From: Cardinalis cardinalis
Taxonomy: Eukaryota > Chordata > Aves > Passeriformes > Cardinalidae
Direction: 5' to 3'
Assembly (NCBI GenBank): GCA_014549065.1
Contig: JACDOX010000224.1
Location: 124,001 to 188,000, forward strand
DNA: 64,000 bases
Shown here one piece after another: positions 47,101 to 55,200 of the stretch. The notes beneath the pieces were generated by a model. The model saw nothing but the letters and a program-made list of their open reading frames with translations. It was not told the DNA's origin and ran no database searches. Within the stretch, counting starts at the first letter, position 1, and each line of letters opens with the position of its first letter. Position numbers and translations under genes: made by a program.

Positions 47101-47700
47101 CTTCAGTGAGATAATGTGGGTCCAGGCAGCTTTCAGGGCCAAGTGTTGCAGGCAGTCAGAATGACAGGCCTAGAGGAATNTCACCACAAAGGATACACCT
47201 TCTACACTACTGCTTCCCTTACCATGAACAAACCTGCTGAAGCTGGGAAGCCCTACATCTTAAGGAGATATTGATACTTGTAAAAATGAGTTCTTCCAAA
47301 ACAAAGTCTTTACTGTTGAAAGGAAGTATAACTTTTGGGTTGTGTTTTGGAACTTTTGAGTTAATGCTGTGTCTGGTTGTTTGGTTTTTTTTAGGGAGGA
47401 GATATAACTAACCATGATGGAACAGGTGGACGGTCGATTTATGGAACAGCATTTGAAGATGAGAATTTCATAGTGAAACACACCGGTCCTGGATTGTTGT
47501 CAATGGCAAATAAGGGCAGGGATACAAATAATTCTCAGTTCTTCATAACACTTAAAAAAGCAGAACACTTGGACTTCAAGCACGTGGTATTTGGGTTTGT
47601 GAAAGATGGAATGGATGTTGTGAAAAAGATCGAATCCTTTGGTTCTCCTAAAGGGCTAGTAAATGGAAGAATTGTCATTACAGACTGTGGGCAAATATAG
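14117..47700 (+). CDS. RANBP2: RANBP2 (Nup358), nuclear-pore SUMO E3 ligase and Ran-binding nucleoporin, 29 coding exons
   Basis: Nup358 forms the cytoplasmic filaments of the nuclear pore. It binds Ran-GTP, anchors SUMO-RanGAP1/Ubc9 and recruits BicD2 and kinesin. Joining the 29 exons listed separately gives one frame of 2977 residues; human has 29 exons and 3224 residues. In order: TPR/helical N-terminus (1-900); FG-rich linker; RanBD1 (about 1167-1302); three RanBP2-type zinc fingers (about 1394-1551); FG repeats; RanBD2 (about 1762-1899); BicD2-binding helix (about 1909-1949); RanBD3 (about 2058-2190); IR/SUMO region (about 2364-2516); FG stretch; RanBD4 (about 2663-2798); cyclophilin (about 2814-2977). 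The shorter length comes mainly from fewer zinc fingers. The start is taken at the second of two adjacent ATGs (14114 and 14117), matching human MRR. The RGPD copies of primates do not apply. Confidence 0.97.
14484..14641 (+). mobile_element. CR1 LINE 3' tail in RANBP2 intron 1
   Basis: It contains the CR1 signature ggtgttggactagatgatct, then a short tail resembling CR1 ends. It is 5'-truncated and on the + strand, directly beyond the CpG island. Confidence 0.85.
16652..16719 (+). CDS. RANBP2: RANBP2 exon 2
   Basis: Acceptor ccttcag, donor gtaaca. It encodes [19 protein letters not shown], start of the TPR region; human has KSMKGFYFAKLYYEAKEYD. Confidence 0.93.
17248..17359 (+). CDS. RANBP2: RANBP2 exon 3 (TPR)
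   Basis: Acceptor ttcatag, donor gtaagt. It encodes [20 protein letters not shown] and following, one TPR-like helical hairpin. Confidence 0.93.
18244..18396 (+). CDS. RANBP2: RANBP2 exon 4 (TPR)
   Basis: It encodes [20 protein letters not shown], then [20 protein letters not shown]. Donor gtaagt, 51 codons, phase 0 at both ends. Confidence 0.95.
19260..19490 (+). CDS. RANBP2: RANBP2 exon 5 (TPR/helical)
   Basis: It encodes [20 protein letters not shown] through [13 protein letters not shown], 77 codons. The donor, gag|gtgttt, is weak against consensus, but the phase and homology to human LEWNSCVVQT fix it. Confidence 0.92.
19925..20070 (+). CDS. RANBP2: RANBP2 exon 6
   Basis: Acceptor ctttag, donor gtactg. 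It encodes [17 protein letters not shown] through [16 protein letters not shown], matching the human helical domain. Confidence 0.93.
21473..21665 (+). CDS. RANBP2: RANBP2 exon 7
   Basis: It encodes [18 protein letters not shown] through [12 protein letters not shown]. Acceptor ttttag, donor gtaaat. The human counterpart reads [12 protein letters not shown]. Confidence 0.93.
22336..22426 (+). CDS. RANBP2: RANBP2 exon 8
   Basis: It encodes [20 protein letters not shown] and following. Acceptor taccag, donor gtaata. It ends in phase 1 inside the SGH codon run shared with exon 9. Confidence 0.92.
23276..23485 (+). CDS. RANBP2: RANBP2 exon 9
   Basis: It encodes [20 protein letters not shown] through IELHKYDI. 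Acceptor ttctag, donor gtaaga. The human sequence is HMLLNLSRGKQDFLKEIVET. Confidence 0.94.
24015..24193 (+). CDS. RANBP2: RANBP2 exon 10
   Basis: It encodes [20 protein letters not shown] through [10 protein letters not shown]. Acceptor gcgcag, donor gtaagt, phase 0 at its end. Confidence 0.94.
24278..24453 (+). CDS. RANBP2: RANBP2 exon 11
   Basis: It encodes [19 protein letters not shown] through [14 protein letters not shown]. Acceptor aaacag, donor gtaagg. Confidence 0.93.
24756..24879 (+). CDS. RANBP2: RANBP2 exon 12
   Basis: It encodes [20 protein letters not shown] through [12 protein letters not shown]. Acceptor ttcag, donor gtaagc. Confidence 0.93.
25211..25372 (+). CDS. RANBP2: RANBP2 exon 13
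   Basis: It encodes [20 protein letters not shown] through [13 protein letters not shown], 54 codons. Acceptor caccag, donor gtacag. Confidence 0.95.
25694..25831 (+). CDS. RANBP2: RANBP2 exon 14
   Basis: It encodes [18 protein letters not shown] through VVSYWNLAM. The start after ttgtag keeps the same residue count before YEE as human; an alternative AG nine bases later would also stay in frame. Confidence 0.9.
25922..26068 (+). CDS. RANBP2: RANBP2 exon 15
   Basis: It encodes [20 protein letters not shown] through SSDMSIAEK, 49 codons. Acceptor cttcag, donor gtaagt. Confidence 0.93.
26490..26672 (+). CDS. RANBP2: RANBP2 exon 16
   Basis: It encodes [19 protein letters not shown] through [19 protein letters not shown], 61 codons. 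The SP/TP-rich end matches the human serine-proline linker. Confidence 0.94.
26753..26836 (+). CDS. RANBP2: RANBP2 exon 17
   Basis: It encodes [20 protein letters not shown] and then CQQVEALK, 28 codons. Acceptor tcctag, donor gtaaaa. Confidence 0.94.
27333..27465 (+). CDS. RANBP2: RANBP2 exon 18 with GC donor
   Basis: It encodes [20 protein letters not shown] through HEAPLT. Joining to exon 19 in frame requires the exon to end at 27465 with donor gcaggt, a GC-AG intron. The GT four bases downstream (27470) would shift the frame. Confidence 0.85.
27636..27733 (+). CDS. RANBP2: RANBP2 exon 19
   Basis: It encodes [20 protein letters not shown] through NVTPAK. Acceptor tttag, donor gtgaga. Confidence 0.93.
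28246..32635 (+). CDS. RANBP2: RANBP2 exon 20, giant exon: FG linker, RanBD1-3, zinc fingers
   Basis: A single 4390-bp exon (acceptor tttag, donor gtgagt). In order: PVYGMNRL start; FG-poor linker; RanBD1 (about 29044-29450); three C-x2-C...C-x2-C zinc fingers (about 29725-29808, 29911-29992, 30112-30195); FG/FKFG repeats; RanBD2 (about 30829-31240); a BicD2-binding helix around 31270-31390; phospho-rich linker with [13 protein letters not shown]; RanBD3 (about 31717-32115); and a further FG tail. Three Ns fall in codons (28752, 28813, 29971) and one in a repeat (30432). The reading frame is intact over 1463 codons. Confidence 0.97.
29044..29450 (+). other. RANBP2: RanBD1 of RANBP2
   Basis: Starts [20 protein letters not shown] and carries the [35 protein letters not shown] and [10 protein letters not shown] blocks of the Ran-binding fold, ending with RFKTPEEA and a helix. 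It matches human RanBD1 closely. Confidence 0.95.
29725..30195 (+). other. RANBP2: Array of three RanBP2-type zinc fingers
   Basis: Three C4 fingers are seen: QWECKVC...CVAC, QWDCSVC...CxSC (N at 29971 inside the third-to-fourth cysteine gap) and QWDCSTC...CVAC. In human this part of the protein holds eight fingers, separated by KFGTSETSK-type spacers; here only three remain or ever existed. The family finger binds Ran-GDP. Confidence 0.92.
30415..30462 (+). repeat. RANBP2: In-frame 24-bp tandem duplication in RANBP2 exon 20
   Basis: Two 24-base copies (30415-30438, 30439-30462) differ only at an N in the first. Each encodes KFGIQ(E)SS, giving an extra FG motif. Human has one KFGIS unit here. 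Confidence 0.9.
30829..31240 (+). other. RANBP2: RanBD2 of RANBP2
   Basis: Begins [20 protein letters not shown], includes [18 protein letters not shown] and [18 protein letters not shown], and ends [18 protein letters not shown]. Confidence 0.95.
31270..31390 (+). other. RANBP2: BicD2-binding helix region of RANBP2
   Basis: It encodes [20 protein letters not shown] and then [12 protein letters not shown], close to the human segment that recruits the dynein/kinesin adaptor BicD2 in G2. The function is inherited by homology. Confidence 0.75.
31717..32115 (+). other. RANBP2: RanBD3 of RANBP2
   Basis: Begins [20 protein letters not shown] and includes [19 protein letters not shown] and [18 protein letters not shown]. 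Closely conserved with human. Confidence 0.95.
32636..38754 (+). other. RANBP2: RANBP2 intron 20, 6.1 kb
   Basis: The largest intron of the gene. I found no exon-like reading frame in it. It contains an old LTR-like stretch at about 35195-35572, many isolated Ns and otherwise AT-rich unique-looking sequence. Confidence 0.7.
35195..35572 (+). mobile_element. Old avian endogenous-retrovirus LTR, probably solo
   Basis: The segment ggatattccacaccatagaa, followed by a stretch resembling the R/U5 part of an LTR common in bird genomes (gcatcggtcag-like, ggtggtgagca, cacttgttttt), then ctgttcttatctccacctgc and a degenerate end near aactgggcttaaact, suggests an LTR on the + strand. No viral coding sequence is beside it. 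The family name is not assigned and the limits are approximate. Confidence 0.55.
38755..38922 (+). CDS. RANBP2: RANBP2 exon 21, IR1 of the SUMO E3 module
   Basis: Acceptor aaaaag, donor gtaagg. It encodes [17 protein letters not shown] and then [16 protein letters not shown], the IR1 repeat that in human holds SUMO1-RanGAP1 and Ubc9 (human: [16 protein letters not shown]). The SIM core VVIVY is intact. Confidence 0.93.
39030..39455 (+). mobile_element. CR1 LINE 3' fragment in RANBP2 intron 21
   Basis: CR1-type text on the + strand: gaagggtatcagactgttgg, then the conserved gctgagg/tcagcttagga region and ccccttccagcttgag near the end. It is 5'-truncated and begins about 110 bases after exon 21. 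Confidence 0.85.
40248..40340 (+). CDS. RANBP2: RANBP2 exon 22
   Basis: Acceptor gtttaag, donor gtatgt. It encodes [20 protein letters not shown], matching human [16 protein letters not shown], then a lysine-rich end. Confidence 0.93.
41200..41396 (+). CDS. RANBP2: RANBP2 exon 23, degenerate IR2
   Basis: It encodes [19 protein letters not shown], aligned with human NEKECIIVWEKKPTVEEK, and [19 protein letters not shown], aligned with TLKLPPTFFCGVCSDTDED. The SIM core of IR2 is not conserved. The acceptor is a NAGNAG (cagcag): starts at 41200 and 41203 are both in frame and differ by one Ala. Donor gtaaga. Confidence 0.9.
41795..42023 (+). CDS. RANBP2: RANBP2 exon 24
   Basis: Acceptor ttgcag, donor gtaagg. 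An acidic Ser/Thr-rich segment ending [16 protein letters not shown]; human has [14 protein letters not shown]. Only the DKPVDLST block is strongly conserved. Confidence 0.9.
42508..42606 (+). CDS. RANBP2: RANBP2 exon 25, FG stretch
   Basis: It encodes [18 protein letters not shown] and then DFAFGSK, matching human [18 protein letters not shown]. Acceptor gatag, donor gtgagt. Confidence 0.94.
42777..42919 (+). CDS. RANBP2: RANBP2 exon 26, start of RanBD4
   Basis: It encodes [18 protein letters not shown] and ends [13 protein letters not shown], the first strand of RanBD4. Acceptor tgtag, donor gtaaga. Confidence 0.94.
44128..44222. repeat. A/C-only strand-biased stretch in RANBP2 intron 26
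   Basis: After an A11 tract the + strand consists almost only of A and C with very few G or T (repeated ccaccacacag, cccaaccaag, ccaaaacc). It is low-complexity sequence of unclear origin. Confidence 0.8.
44363..44408. repeat. Exact 2 x 23-bp tandem duplication
   Basis: The 23-base unit attttccactctaatatgtc(aga) occurs twice back to back (44363-44385, 44386-44408) without a mismatch. It lies about 70 bases upstream of RANBP2 exon 27. Confidence 0.95.
44480..44753 (+). CDS. RANBP2: RANBP2 exon 27, RanBD4 core
   Basis: It encodes [20 protein letters not shown], then [31 protein letters not shown] and FIWTATDYA. Acceptor tttttag, donor gtgagt. Confidence 0.95.
44872..45206 (+). CDS. RANBP2: RANBP2 exon 28, end of RanBD4 and start of cyclophilin domain
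   Basis: It encodes [19 protein letters not shown], then [18 protein letters not shown] and the cyclophilin start [18 protein letters not shown] through [16 protein letters not shown]. The prolyl-isomerase Arg (FHR), Phe (DF) and Gln (CQ) positions are present. Donor gtaagc. Confidence 0.95.
46110..46575 (+). mobile_element. CR1 LINE 3' fragment in RANBP2 intron 28
   Basis: CR1 body and tail on the + strand: gatatcagcctgttggag, ggcctggaaaagagaaagc, ggtttagactagatgttag, cactggaacaagttaacc, ending before accattctgtgatagta. It appears to be from the same subfamily as the copy at 39030. Confidence 0.92.
47395..47700 (+). CDS. RANBP2: RANBP2 exon 29, end of cyclophilin domain and stop
   Basis: It encodes [20 protein letters not shown] through [11 protein letters not shown] and stops at 47698-47700. 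SQFFI keeps the canonical Phe where human RANBP2 has [16 protein letters not shown] has His in place of the Trp of cyclophilin A, as in human RANBP2. Confidence 0.96.
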   Translation, partial: GGDITNHDGTGGRSIYGTAFEDENFIVKHTGPGLLSMANKGRDTNNSQFFITLKKAEHLDFKHVVFGFVKDGMDVVKKIESFGSPKGLVNGRIVITDCGQI

Positions 47701-47895
47701 AATTATTTCTTTGAGTATACAGATGTTTTTGCAGTATAAATCAGTACTTAGATGTTATTGACTAATTATTTCAACTTCTTAAAATGGACACTTCTGATGT
47801 ATAAATGTAAAATTACAGGCTATAGTTGAATTTTTTTATGTGTTCTAATTGATTTTTTTTGCATGGTAAATAAAGTTCAGGCACTGGCATATTTC
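47701..47895 (+). other. RANBP2: RANBP2 3'UTR
   Basis: A short AT-rich 3'UTR follows the stop and contains AATAAA at 47869-47874, then a GT-rich stretch (tgtatttgtgtt) typical of a downstream element. A second hexamer near 47970 could serve a slightly longer end. Confidence 0.7.
47869..47874 (+). terminator. RANBP2: RANBP2 poly(A) signal
   Basis: Consensus AATAAA about 170 bases after the stop, followed by a GT-rich region. Confidence 0.75.
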
Positions 47896-48578
47896 AGGTG
47901 TATTTGTGTTATCCTGACATATTTGTATTAAGTGTCAAATTTTAAAAATTAAATCCTAGTCTTGTTAAAATAAATGTCTTGTCTTCACTTTAGTTTGTTT
48001 AAAAGAAGATGACTTGCATAACTTGGTTCTTGCTCTCATGAAGCTCTTTTGAATGTGCAAATGGTAGATGCAAATTGCTGGACAGTACACCGAAGGCCTT
48101 TGAAAGTAATAGGTATTGCAGTGTGCAGAAAGCAGGCTGGGCCAGGTAGATGTTGATTTGTTCTGTCTGCATAGTTTTAAAATGATCAATGTTGTGCAAG
48201 AGCAATATGCCAACTTTTTTTTTTTACTTAAACTATTTCTAAGACACTTGGCTTAATGAAAAACATCTAGTTAACACTGGGATTTTATCTGACATACATT
48301 AAGTATAACCTTCTGACTCTGTTCCGTGTTTATTAGCTGTGGCAAACTTCTCTGACCTTGCTGCAGGCTCCAGCTTGTGTATTCCAGAGTACTCGTACCT
48401 TTTACAACTTTGCCTGTGAAGAGTGAGTATGCATGGGTAAATGGGGGTGTATTTAAACTTATACTCCACAGCTGTGGTCTAGGCACCACACATTTAGCTT
48501 TGCTTTATTTGGGGGGTTATTTATTAACTTTTAAAGGATGGCAGTAATATGTCTTCAGGTGTCCTNGGGGACTTGTAC
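47896..48578. other. RANBP2-CCDC138 intergenic sequence
   Basis: AT-rich sequence without a recognisable gene. It contains a further possible poly(A) hexamer near 47970 and a T-run near 48218. Confidence 0.6.
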
Positions 48579-48579
48579 C

Positions 48580-48875
48580 CCACTCTACACCCACTCAAAG
48601 GAGCCTGGAACTGGGGCTGGTTCGGCCTCTTCTCCCAGGCACCCAGCGACAAGACAAAAGGACAAAGACTTACCAGGGCAGGTTTAGGTAGGAAGGATAG
48701 CAGGAGCAATTTCTTCCCAGAAAGGCTGATTGGNCATTGGCATGGGCGGCCCAAGGCCCTGTTGGAATCACCGTCGCTGGAAGTGTTGAAGGGGGTGGCA
48801 CTGAGTGGTCCAGTNGCCGGGGTGCTGTTCGGTCGTGGGTCGGACGCGCTGTGCCGGGGGTGCAGAGGAGCGCTG
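48580..48875 (+). mobile_element. CR1 LINE 3' tail abutting the CCDC138 promoter
   Basis: CR1 text on the + strand: gcctggaactggggctggtt, then caatttcttcccagaaaggc, a degraded gaatcaccgtcgctggaag and gtggcactgagtggt. Its 3' end (ggtcgtgggtcggacgcgctg) resembles the CR1 ggttggactcgatgat end but is CpG-rich. It runs directly into the CpG island. Confidence 0.85.
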
Positions 48876-49210
48876 TCTTTGTTGAGGATGATGATGACGG
48901 TGTTGCGTGCCCGCCCCGCCAGGCCCCCGGCGGCGGCTCCCCCTGCCGTGCCCGCCCGAGGCGGCGCCGCCCGCGGCCCCGAGTGCGCCTGCGCGGCTCG
49001 TGGCGGTTGGTTCGAGCGCGGCGCTGCCGCCATGGCGGGCCCGGGGCCCGGCCGCGGCCGCTGTGCCCAGGCGCTGCAGCGGCGCTGCCCGCAGGGGCCC
49101 GCGGGGGTGAGACGGGGCCGGGGCGAGNGGCCCGCGGGGAGGAGGAGGAGGCGGCGCTGAAAAGCCGTTTCCTCCTCGCCGCGTCCCTGGAGTGTTCGGA
49201 GAGAGGGAGG
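48830..49210 (+). promoter_or_regulatory. CCDC138: CCDC138 CpG-island promoter
   Basis: Very CpG-rich sequence flanks the first CCDC138 exon, with an NRF1-like site TGCGCCTGCGCG at 48984-48995 (one mismatch to consensus) about 40 bases before the start codon and GC-box-like text near 48908. No TATA box is seen. Confidence 0.75.
49032..49106 (+). CDS. CCDC138: CCDC138 exon 1 (probable)
   Basis: Start ATG in strong Kozak context inside the CpG island; 25 codons with donor gtgaga, phase 0. The sequence is not similar to the human N-terminus, so it rests on position, context and frame. It can join in frame directly to the exon at 51844. Confidence 0.6.
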
Positions 49211-52200
49211 GTGGGGGGCCTGTCCGCTGCCTGGGGGTCCATTGTGAGCGCCGGGCAGTGCGAGACCAAAGTGGGGTTTGAACAGGGCTGAGGAGGTTAC
49301 GGGCTCCTGCTGCTCCTCTCCCTGACGCCGCGCAGCGATTGCCTTAGAGCTGAGGTGCTGAAGAGTNGTCTTTGTCTGAGCAGGACGTTTCCCTGGAAAT
49401 TGAAATTCCAGGTTCTATACGGTACCAAGACACAGTTTAGCATGCAGTTTTTGCCTAAGACCTGGTCCGTGCCAGTTGAGTGAGAAAATACGTGAATCCT
49501 TTTAGGAGTATATTAACCTTTATGAAATATATATGATACGATAACTCATTTTTCTTTGTTTTTTTTTGTTGGTTTTTTTGCCACAGTAATTGACAGCCTT
49601 ACTTAAAATGCGTTAGGTGTGTTTGTGATTTTTTTTTTTTGTAAAGCTTAGTGTTTAGCTCTGTTGTCAGAGAGCAGGAAAATGTTCCATATCTAGTCAA
49701 TNAGGAATCAAACCCATGGTTTATTAGAGACTGCTGCAGTGACCAGAGGGTTAATTTTGATGGGTATCAGTCCCTTGCCAAGGCAAGGTATGGCAATGTT
49801 ACTTTGCGCTAGAGAAGGTTGGATTCTTTGCACTCAGATGAATGAAGGAGCTGTATTGTGGTTCCTTTCTTTTTATTACTTGTGCTGACAAGTCGAAACT
49901 GATCTGCCTAAAACTTCAGCAGCAAAGACCCTTCCCCCACTGTGGTGTTTCAAAAGCCTTTGATACTTAGTAGGAGTACATGCCGGCCAGGCACCTTTAT
50001 TTTGCCTGAATTTTGTTTATCTTTCAGTGAAACAAATTTTTGCCATTGTTTTTGTGCACCTGTATTCTGGGTCAAATGCTTCCAGCGTGTCTGGGGGATA
50101 ACAGGCTTTAAGTGCTTAGACTCATGCTGCAAGGGGAAGTAATAAAGTGAAAAAATACCCACAAGCAACCAAAGACTGGGAGAGATTGAAATTGAGTTAG
50201 GTACATAGTTGGATTGGGGTACTGAGTTAGTCCTGGGAATCATCAATGACTACAAAACCCAGCCTTTTTTTTCCTTAGGAAGAGTAGCTTGCCGGTTTAG
50301 GATCAGGAGCCATCTCAAATGTAATGTGAAGATTTTGAGCTAAAATCAGGCTGTATGTGCCCTTAGTTCCTGCAGAAGGATTTGCAGCTTGAATAGCATT
50401 TGATCTAGATTCTCTGGGGAATTTTTCTTGGGGAATATTCTGCTTTGGGTTACAGAACTGTACTTAAANGAAAAGTAATTTGAAAAACTTATTTTTAAAA
50501 TACTCTTACTGAGACTTTAATGCTNGTAAGAAAGAAATCTTACATGTGTTTATGTGGTTTGTTATTTCATTAAAAAATGGTCACTCAAGGGTAGGAAATA
50601 CAGCAGTTGATCACTTGATCTAGAGCATAGCAGAGAGATGCAGTGAAACAAGTATGATCATGAGAGCTGCCCTGAGTCTGATATTTTGTAATGTGCATTT
50701 AATTGATTTTGATTGTAGACTAAAATTTCTGGCATTCACTTTTTTTGGTATGTACTTAAAAATTAGTAAGAAAAAGTACAGCAGTAAACTTTGNCGTAAA
50801 AAGCCTAGATATGAAGGCAGATGGTACTGTTTCCCTGATTACCTAATTCTACTTTCATGCCTTTATTTCGTGTTACTGTCTTCATAGTGCTTTATAGTTT
50901 CTCAGATATTCTCATGTAGAACACTACAGGTGTTTTGTTATTAGACTGTAGAGAGTATAGAGAATTGCCTCTTTAGGTTAATATGAGGACCATTTACATT
51001 TATATATTTAGAAAACCCCCTCCCTTTTCAAAGCCAATAGTTTGTAGTAAGAATTCTGTCACAAAATGTGACAGTTTAACTGTTAAGCCAGTAAGTTGTG
51101 ACNTACTTTTTCCATGAAAACTCTGACTAGACTGCAATGGTTTTGTGTTTTCTTATAGGATTGCCTCTCAGGAGCTTTGTGTACCAAATGTAAAAGCGGT
51201 AGCTCCCTAGTTTACAAAGGTAATACAAAGCAATGTTGCTTTGATATCTTTTACAGGAAAACATATATTAAAGCTGCATTGTTCCTAATTTTANTTAGTT
51301 TTGTATTTTCTCATTTTAAATAGATAGGTAATCTTGATCAGGGCATTGTGACACCTGGGAGCCAGCCTGGGAATGATAACAAGTAAAGAGTGCAAAGGAT
51401 GTTTTGGAGCAATGGTTCACAGCCTGTTTGTCTTTAAGTCCTGCTTGAATTAGTTGGTAGCAGTTTACTTCATAATGCATGTATTTAGCTTTAATTTAAA
51501 GATACATAAATGTTTAATATCTAGAACGCATTTAGTCTCTTTCAGAAACTGGAGCATGGAGACAGCTGGCTATTTGTCAGATTTCAGTGACAGAAAAATT
51601 TNTATAGGCAGACAGACAAGCTGTAAAATTTCAGAAAAACAAATCATGTGAAAGCTATATAGTTCTTACTATGCCTTAAGCTGTTATAATTAAGTTCATA
51701 ATTCATCGGGCTGCATCAATGGTGGTTTTGCTTCTTAAACCTACATGGACTACATGGCAAGTACTTCTAATAAGTCCTTATTGATTTCTTAATGTCAGCT
51801 TCTCAAATGTGAAATAAAATTNTTGTAATTTTGTATATTTCAGGTGGGCACTGACAGCTCGCTGAAAAATATAACTATTTCTTTATCAAATTGTTCCTTA
51901 GAGTCAGAATTTACTGAAGCTGGAAGAGAGAAGAGCATCAGATCTAGTGATTTCCAGAAAAGTTTGAAAAACTGGGATTGGTAGGAGGTGGTTTTATTTC
52001 TCTTTTTTTTTTTTTCCTCATAAAACTGCAAATAAAACAGATGTGTTTGGACTGTGCAAAAGTTGTTTAAAGTTTCTTGTTATCTTGTTAAGTAAAGAAA
52101 TGTTTGTAGCTAATTTATGCAATAAAGAGGATGCTGATTTTGATGAGGAATATTTTTTCACTTTCTAATCTAATCTGTGTATGTTGGAATTGCTAAGGGA

Positions 52201-55200
52201 ATACAGGAATGACATAAACTTAACTAGGTGATAAAAAATTAATTAGGAGGGATTTATGTTTATTTAGAGATAATTATTTTAGAGATAATTCAATTCCAAA
52301 TGCCAGGAAATCTCTTTTAAGGGCTATTTTACACGAAACAGGAAAATATAATTTAAAAAGGAGAGTTGTATTTTTAGTTCTCNGGGAATTTGGTGGTTTG
52401 TGGTGAGAGGAGAGTGTTGGTTTTACCTGTTACTTACATGTGCTTACAGCATGAAAAGCCTAGTTATTGTAACAGCTTTTAAGTCAGCAACATGTAATTT
52501 CTGTGGCTGAGATTTGTGAGTAACAATGCCTTTCATCCAAATGATTTAACTCTGGTATTTGTTATCAGTAAAATATCAAAGTCTTACATTAAGCAATGTT
52601 TTCCTTTTTATACAGAGTTGTTTCAGTCTCTGTTATGTATCATGTTAAAAAGGAATTGAGTAATTTAAAGTTAGTGCTCTTTTATACTTTTAGTTTTGAT
52701 GATGAGCAAGATTATTTTTGTGGTTCAAGTGGTCTAGACATAGAAGAAAACAGCATTATTTGCTCTGAAACTGATGCAATTCAAAATACAGCTATATACA
52801 CAGGAACAGGTAATAAAGACTTATTTTTTTACNTTCTTACAACTCTCTGTGAAGTATAACATGTAAATTCTAAAACTTCCTAGTAAATGTATTTGTGTTC
52901 AATTCAGAAATACACTAGTCACCTAAAATGTATTTTAATGGGGGGATTTCATCTTTCACATGAGTACTTGCTTTGGCATTATTTTTGGAGGTTTGGGCAT
53001 ACTTGAAGCCATAGTAATGTTATTTACTGATGTGGCATCCAGTAGTTTCCTAATTCTTATCCTGTTTACTTAAGATGTCACCCTAAGGTCTAATCAGCAG
53101 CAAATCACGTGCCTGAAGCCCTTACAAAAATAATCAGAGATTTTGGTGACATGATTCAGTCTGTGCATAGATTCCATACAGATATCTCTGGGATTTCTAT
53201 ATTGCAGTGGAGAGCATGGTTTTACTTATAAAACTGTTGATTTTCGATCAGTTTGAATAAATCATGGAACAAGAACTTTAAACTAACTTCTGTAATTCTT
53301 TAGATTACTTTCACATTTTGATACATCTCTCTCTGTACTTGTAACTTGGAATTCCTGGAACACATTTTTGCTGGTTTAGTACAGCAATCATATCAATATT
53401 TAGCTAGGTCTGATTTTTAATGTAAAATTCATTTTTTATCCTGTCCACAGGCCTCACTTCACCATCTCATTTGGCTGCAAATACTCAAGAAAATACAGAC
53501 CAAATTATCAACCATAGTTTGTTAAAGAAAATTGTGCATGGAACTGGTGCTCAGGCATGCAATAGGCAAGGTTTAATACCATCTCACATCAGTCAGATTT
53601 ATGATGAATTATTTGTCATACATCAGAAGCTCCAGGTAGGAACTGGAATCACCTNCATATTTTTGTTGAATAATGCTATGAATATTCTCAGTTTTGAGAA
53701 AGAAATCTGAAATTACTTATATAGTAAAACTTATTTATATATTAAAACTATTACTTTTTACTATTAACTTATATTAATCACAGTTACTTATATACTAAAT
53801 CTGTNTCTTTGTCTGCCTCTTCTCCTAGATTAATTCAGTGATTCAGTAATGATGCTTTGTCTTGAATTTTGGGTAGACCAGGTAGATGTGTAGGTGGGCA
53901 NATTCAGCTTGAGGGAGCTGGAACATGGTGTTTCTACATCCAAGACTGTCTGATGACACACTGTGTGTGTAGAGAGAGGCATTCACAACCATTGCTTCTC
54001 TTGAGGACATCTGAAACTGTTCTCCTGACTCTAGGCATTCCAAAACACTTGCCTTCATGGCCTCCTCCAAAATCCCTCTCTTCATCCCACCAGCTCATCT
54101 CCAGCAGGTTTTAGGCTGCTAATAGAAGAACCTCCTATGTGGTTTTACTCTGNAATAGTTCCTAAGCTTCTGCTGGATTCCCTGCCATAATTGTTTTTTC
54201 CAATATATGAGATAAAAATAATTTTATATCTCTTTTTTTCTTCACCGCTTTTTCAGGGATGCTTCTCACTAGTTGAAGAAACAATATCATTAATTTCGTG
54301 TTCAACACAGACANTCACATCAGACTCTGTTTATTATTGAAATATTTTGGAAGTAAAAGCCAAAGTGTAATTTTCTGGAGCAACAATGTAGAGTTGAATT
54401 TTGCATTTTGGGAGGCTGAGCCATTCCAATGCACATGAAGGTCTTTTGGGTTTATGTGGGAGGAAACTGAACAGAGGTGGCTGTCAGGATACTTTGTATT
54501 AGTAGGCTCTTGTGTAACTATAATTTCACAGCTAAATGTATCTCTGGGACAAANTCTTAAATTCAGCATAACTTGGGAAAACTTCACATGGGTTTTTAAA
54601 GTAGCTTAACATTTTTTTCTCGGTACAGAGAGAAAGTTCAGCACAGCAGGAGTATGCTCTGCAACTACAGAAACGAGAGCGTTGTCTAACAGAACAAGAA
54701 ACATTGTTTTTTCAACATGAAGCAGCTTTGGCTAAAATAAGAGGTGTTGAGGAAGAAGTTCACACAAAAATTGCAGCTATAAAAGAGGTGAAGTAATATA
54801 TTTAGTGATAGATATTGCTCTATATGCCCTTGAACTAATTTGTAGTTATCTTAAGCCATCACATGTTTGCTGGAAATCCTGCTTATTCCTTTGAAGTCCT
54901 TGAAATCCCCAAAGGAAAGATTTAAATAAAAAGTACTGAACAATATTGCTAGAGGTTTTGTATGACTTCTGTTTCAGAATGGTGCATTTTCTTGTCTGAT
55001 GTGTAGTACATTTTGCAGTTACAAGTTAGAAAAAGGAGGTAATTTTTTTTGTAAAATAGTGAAAGCTATGTGACCAATGTTCGAGAAGAAAATGTGGTCT
55101 ATCTGTAATTGTGTGTAAGTTAAGTATCTTTACATTAGCTGTAGCTGCAGTGGATTTCCTTGGGAATACTTTAAGACACATTGTAATCTTTTGACATAAC

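Noticed and set aside
48549..49291. Overlapping long ORFs around the CCDC138 CpG island
   Set aside because: They run through a CR1 tail and the CpG island in several frames at once and show only composition-driven content.
51541..51587. Possible extra CCDC138 exon after ctctttcag
   Set aside because: It could rescue the frame (phase 1 in, phase 0 out) but the donor (TTTCA|gtgaca) is poor and the peptide does not resemble the family.
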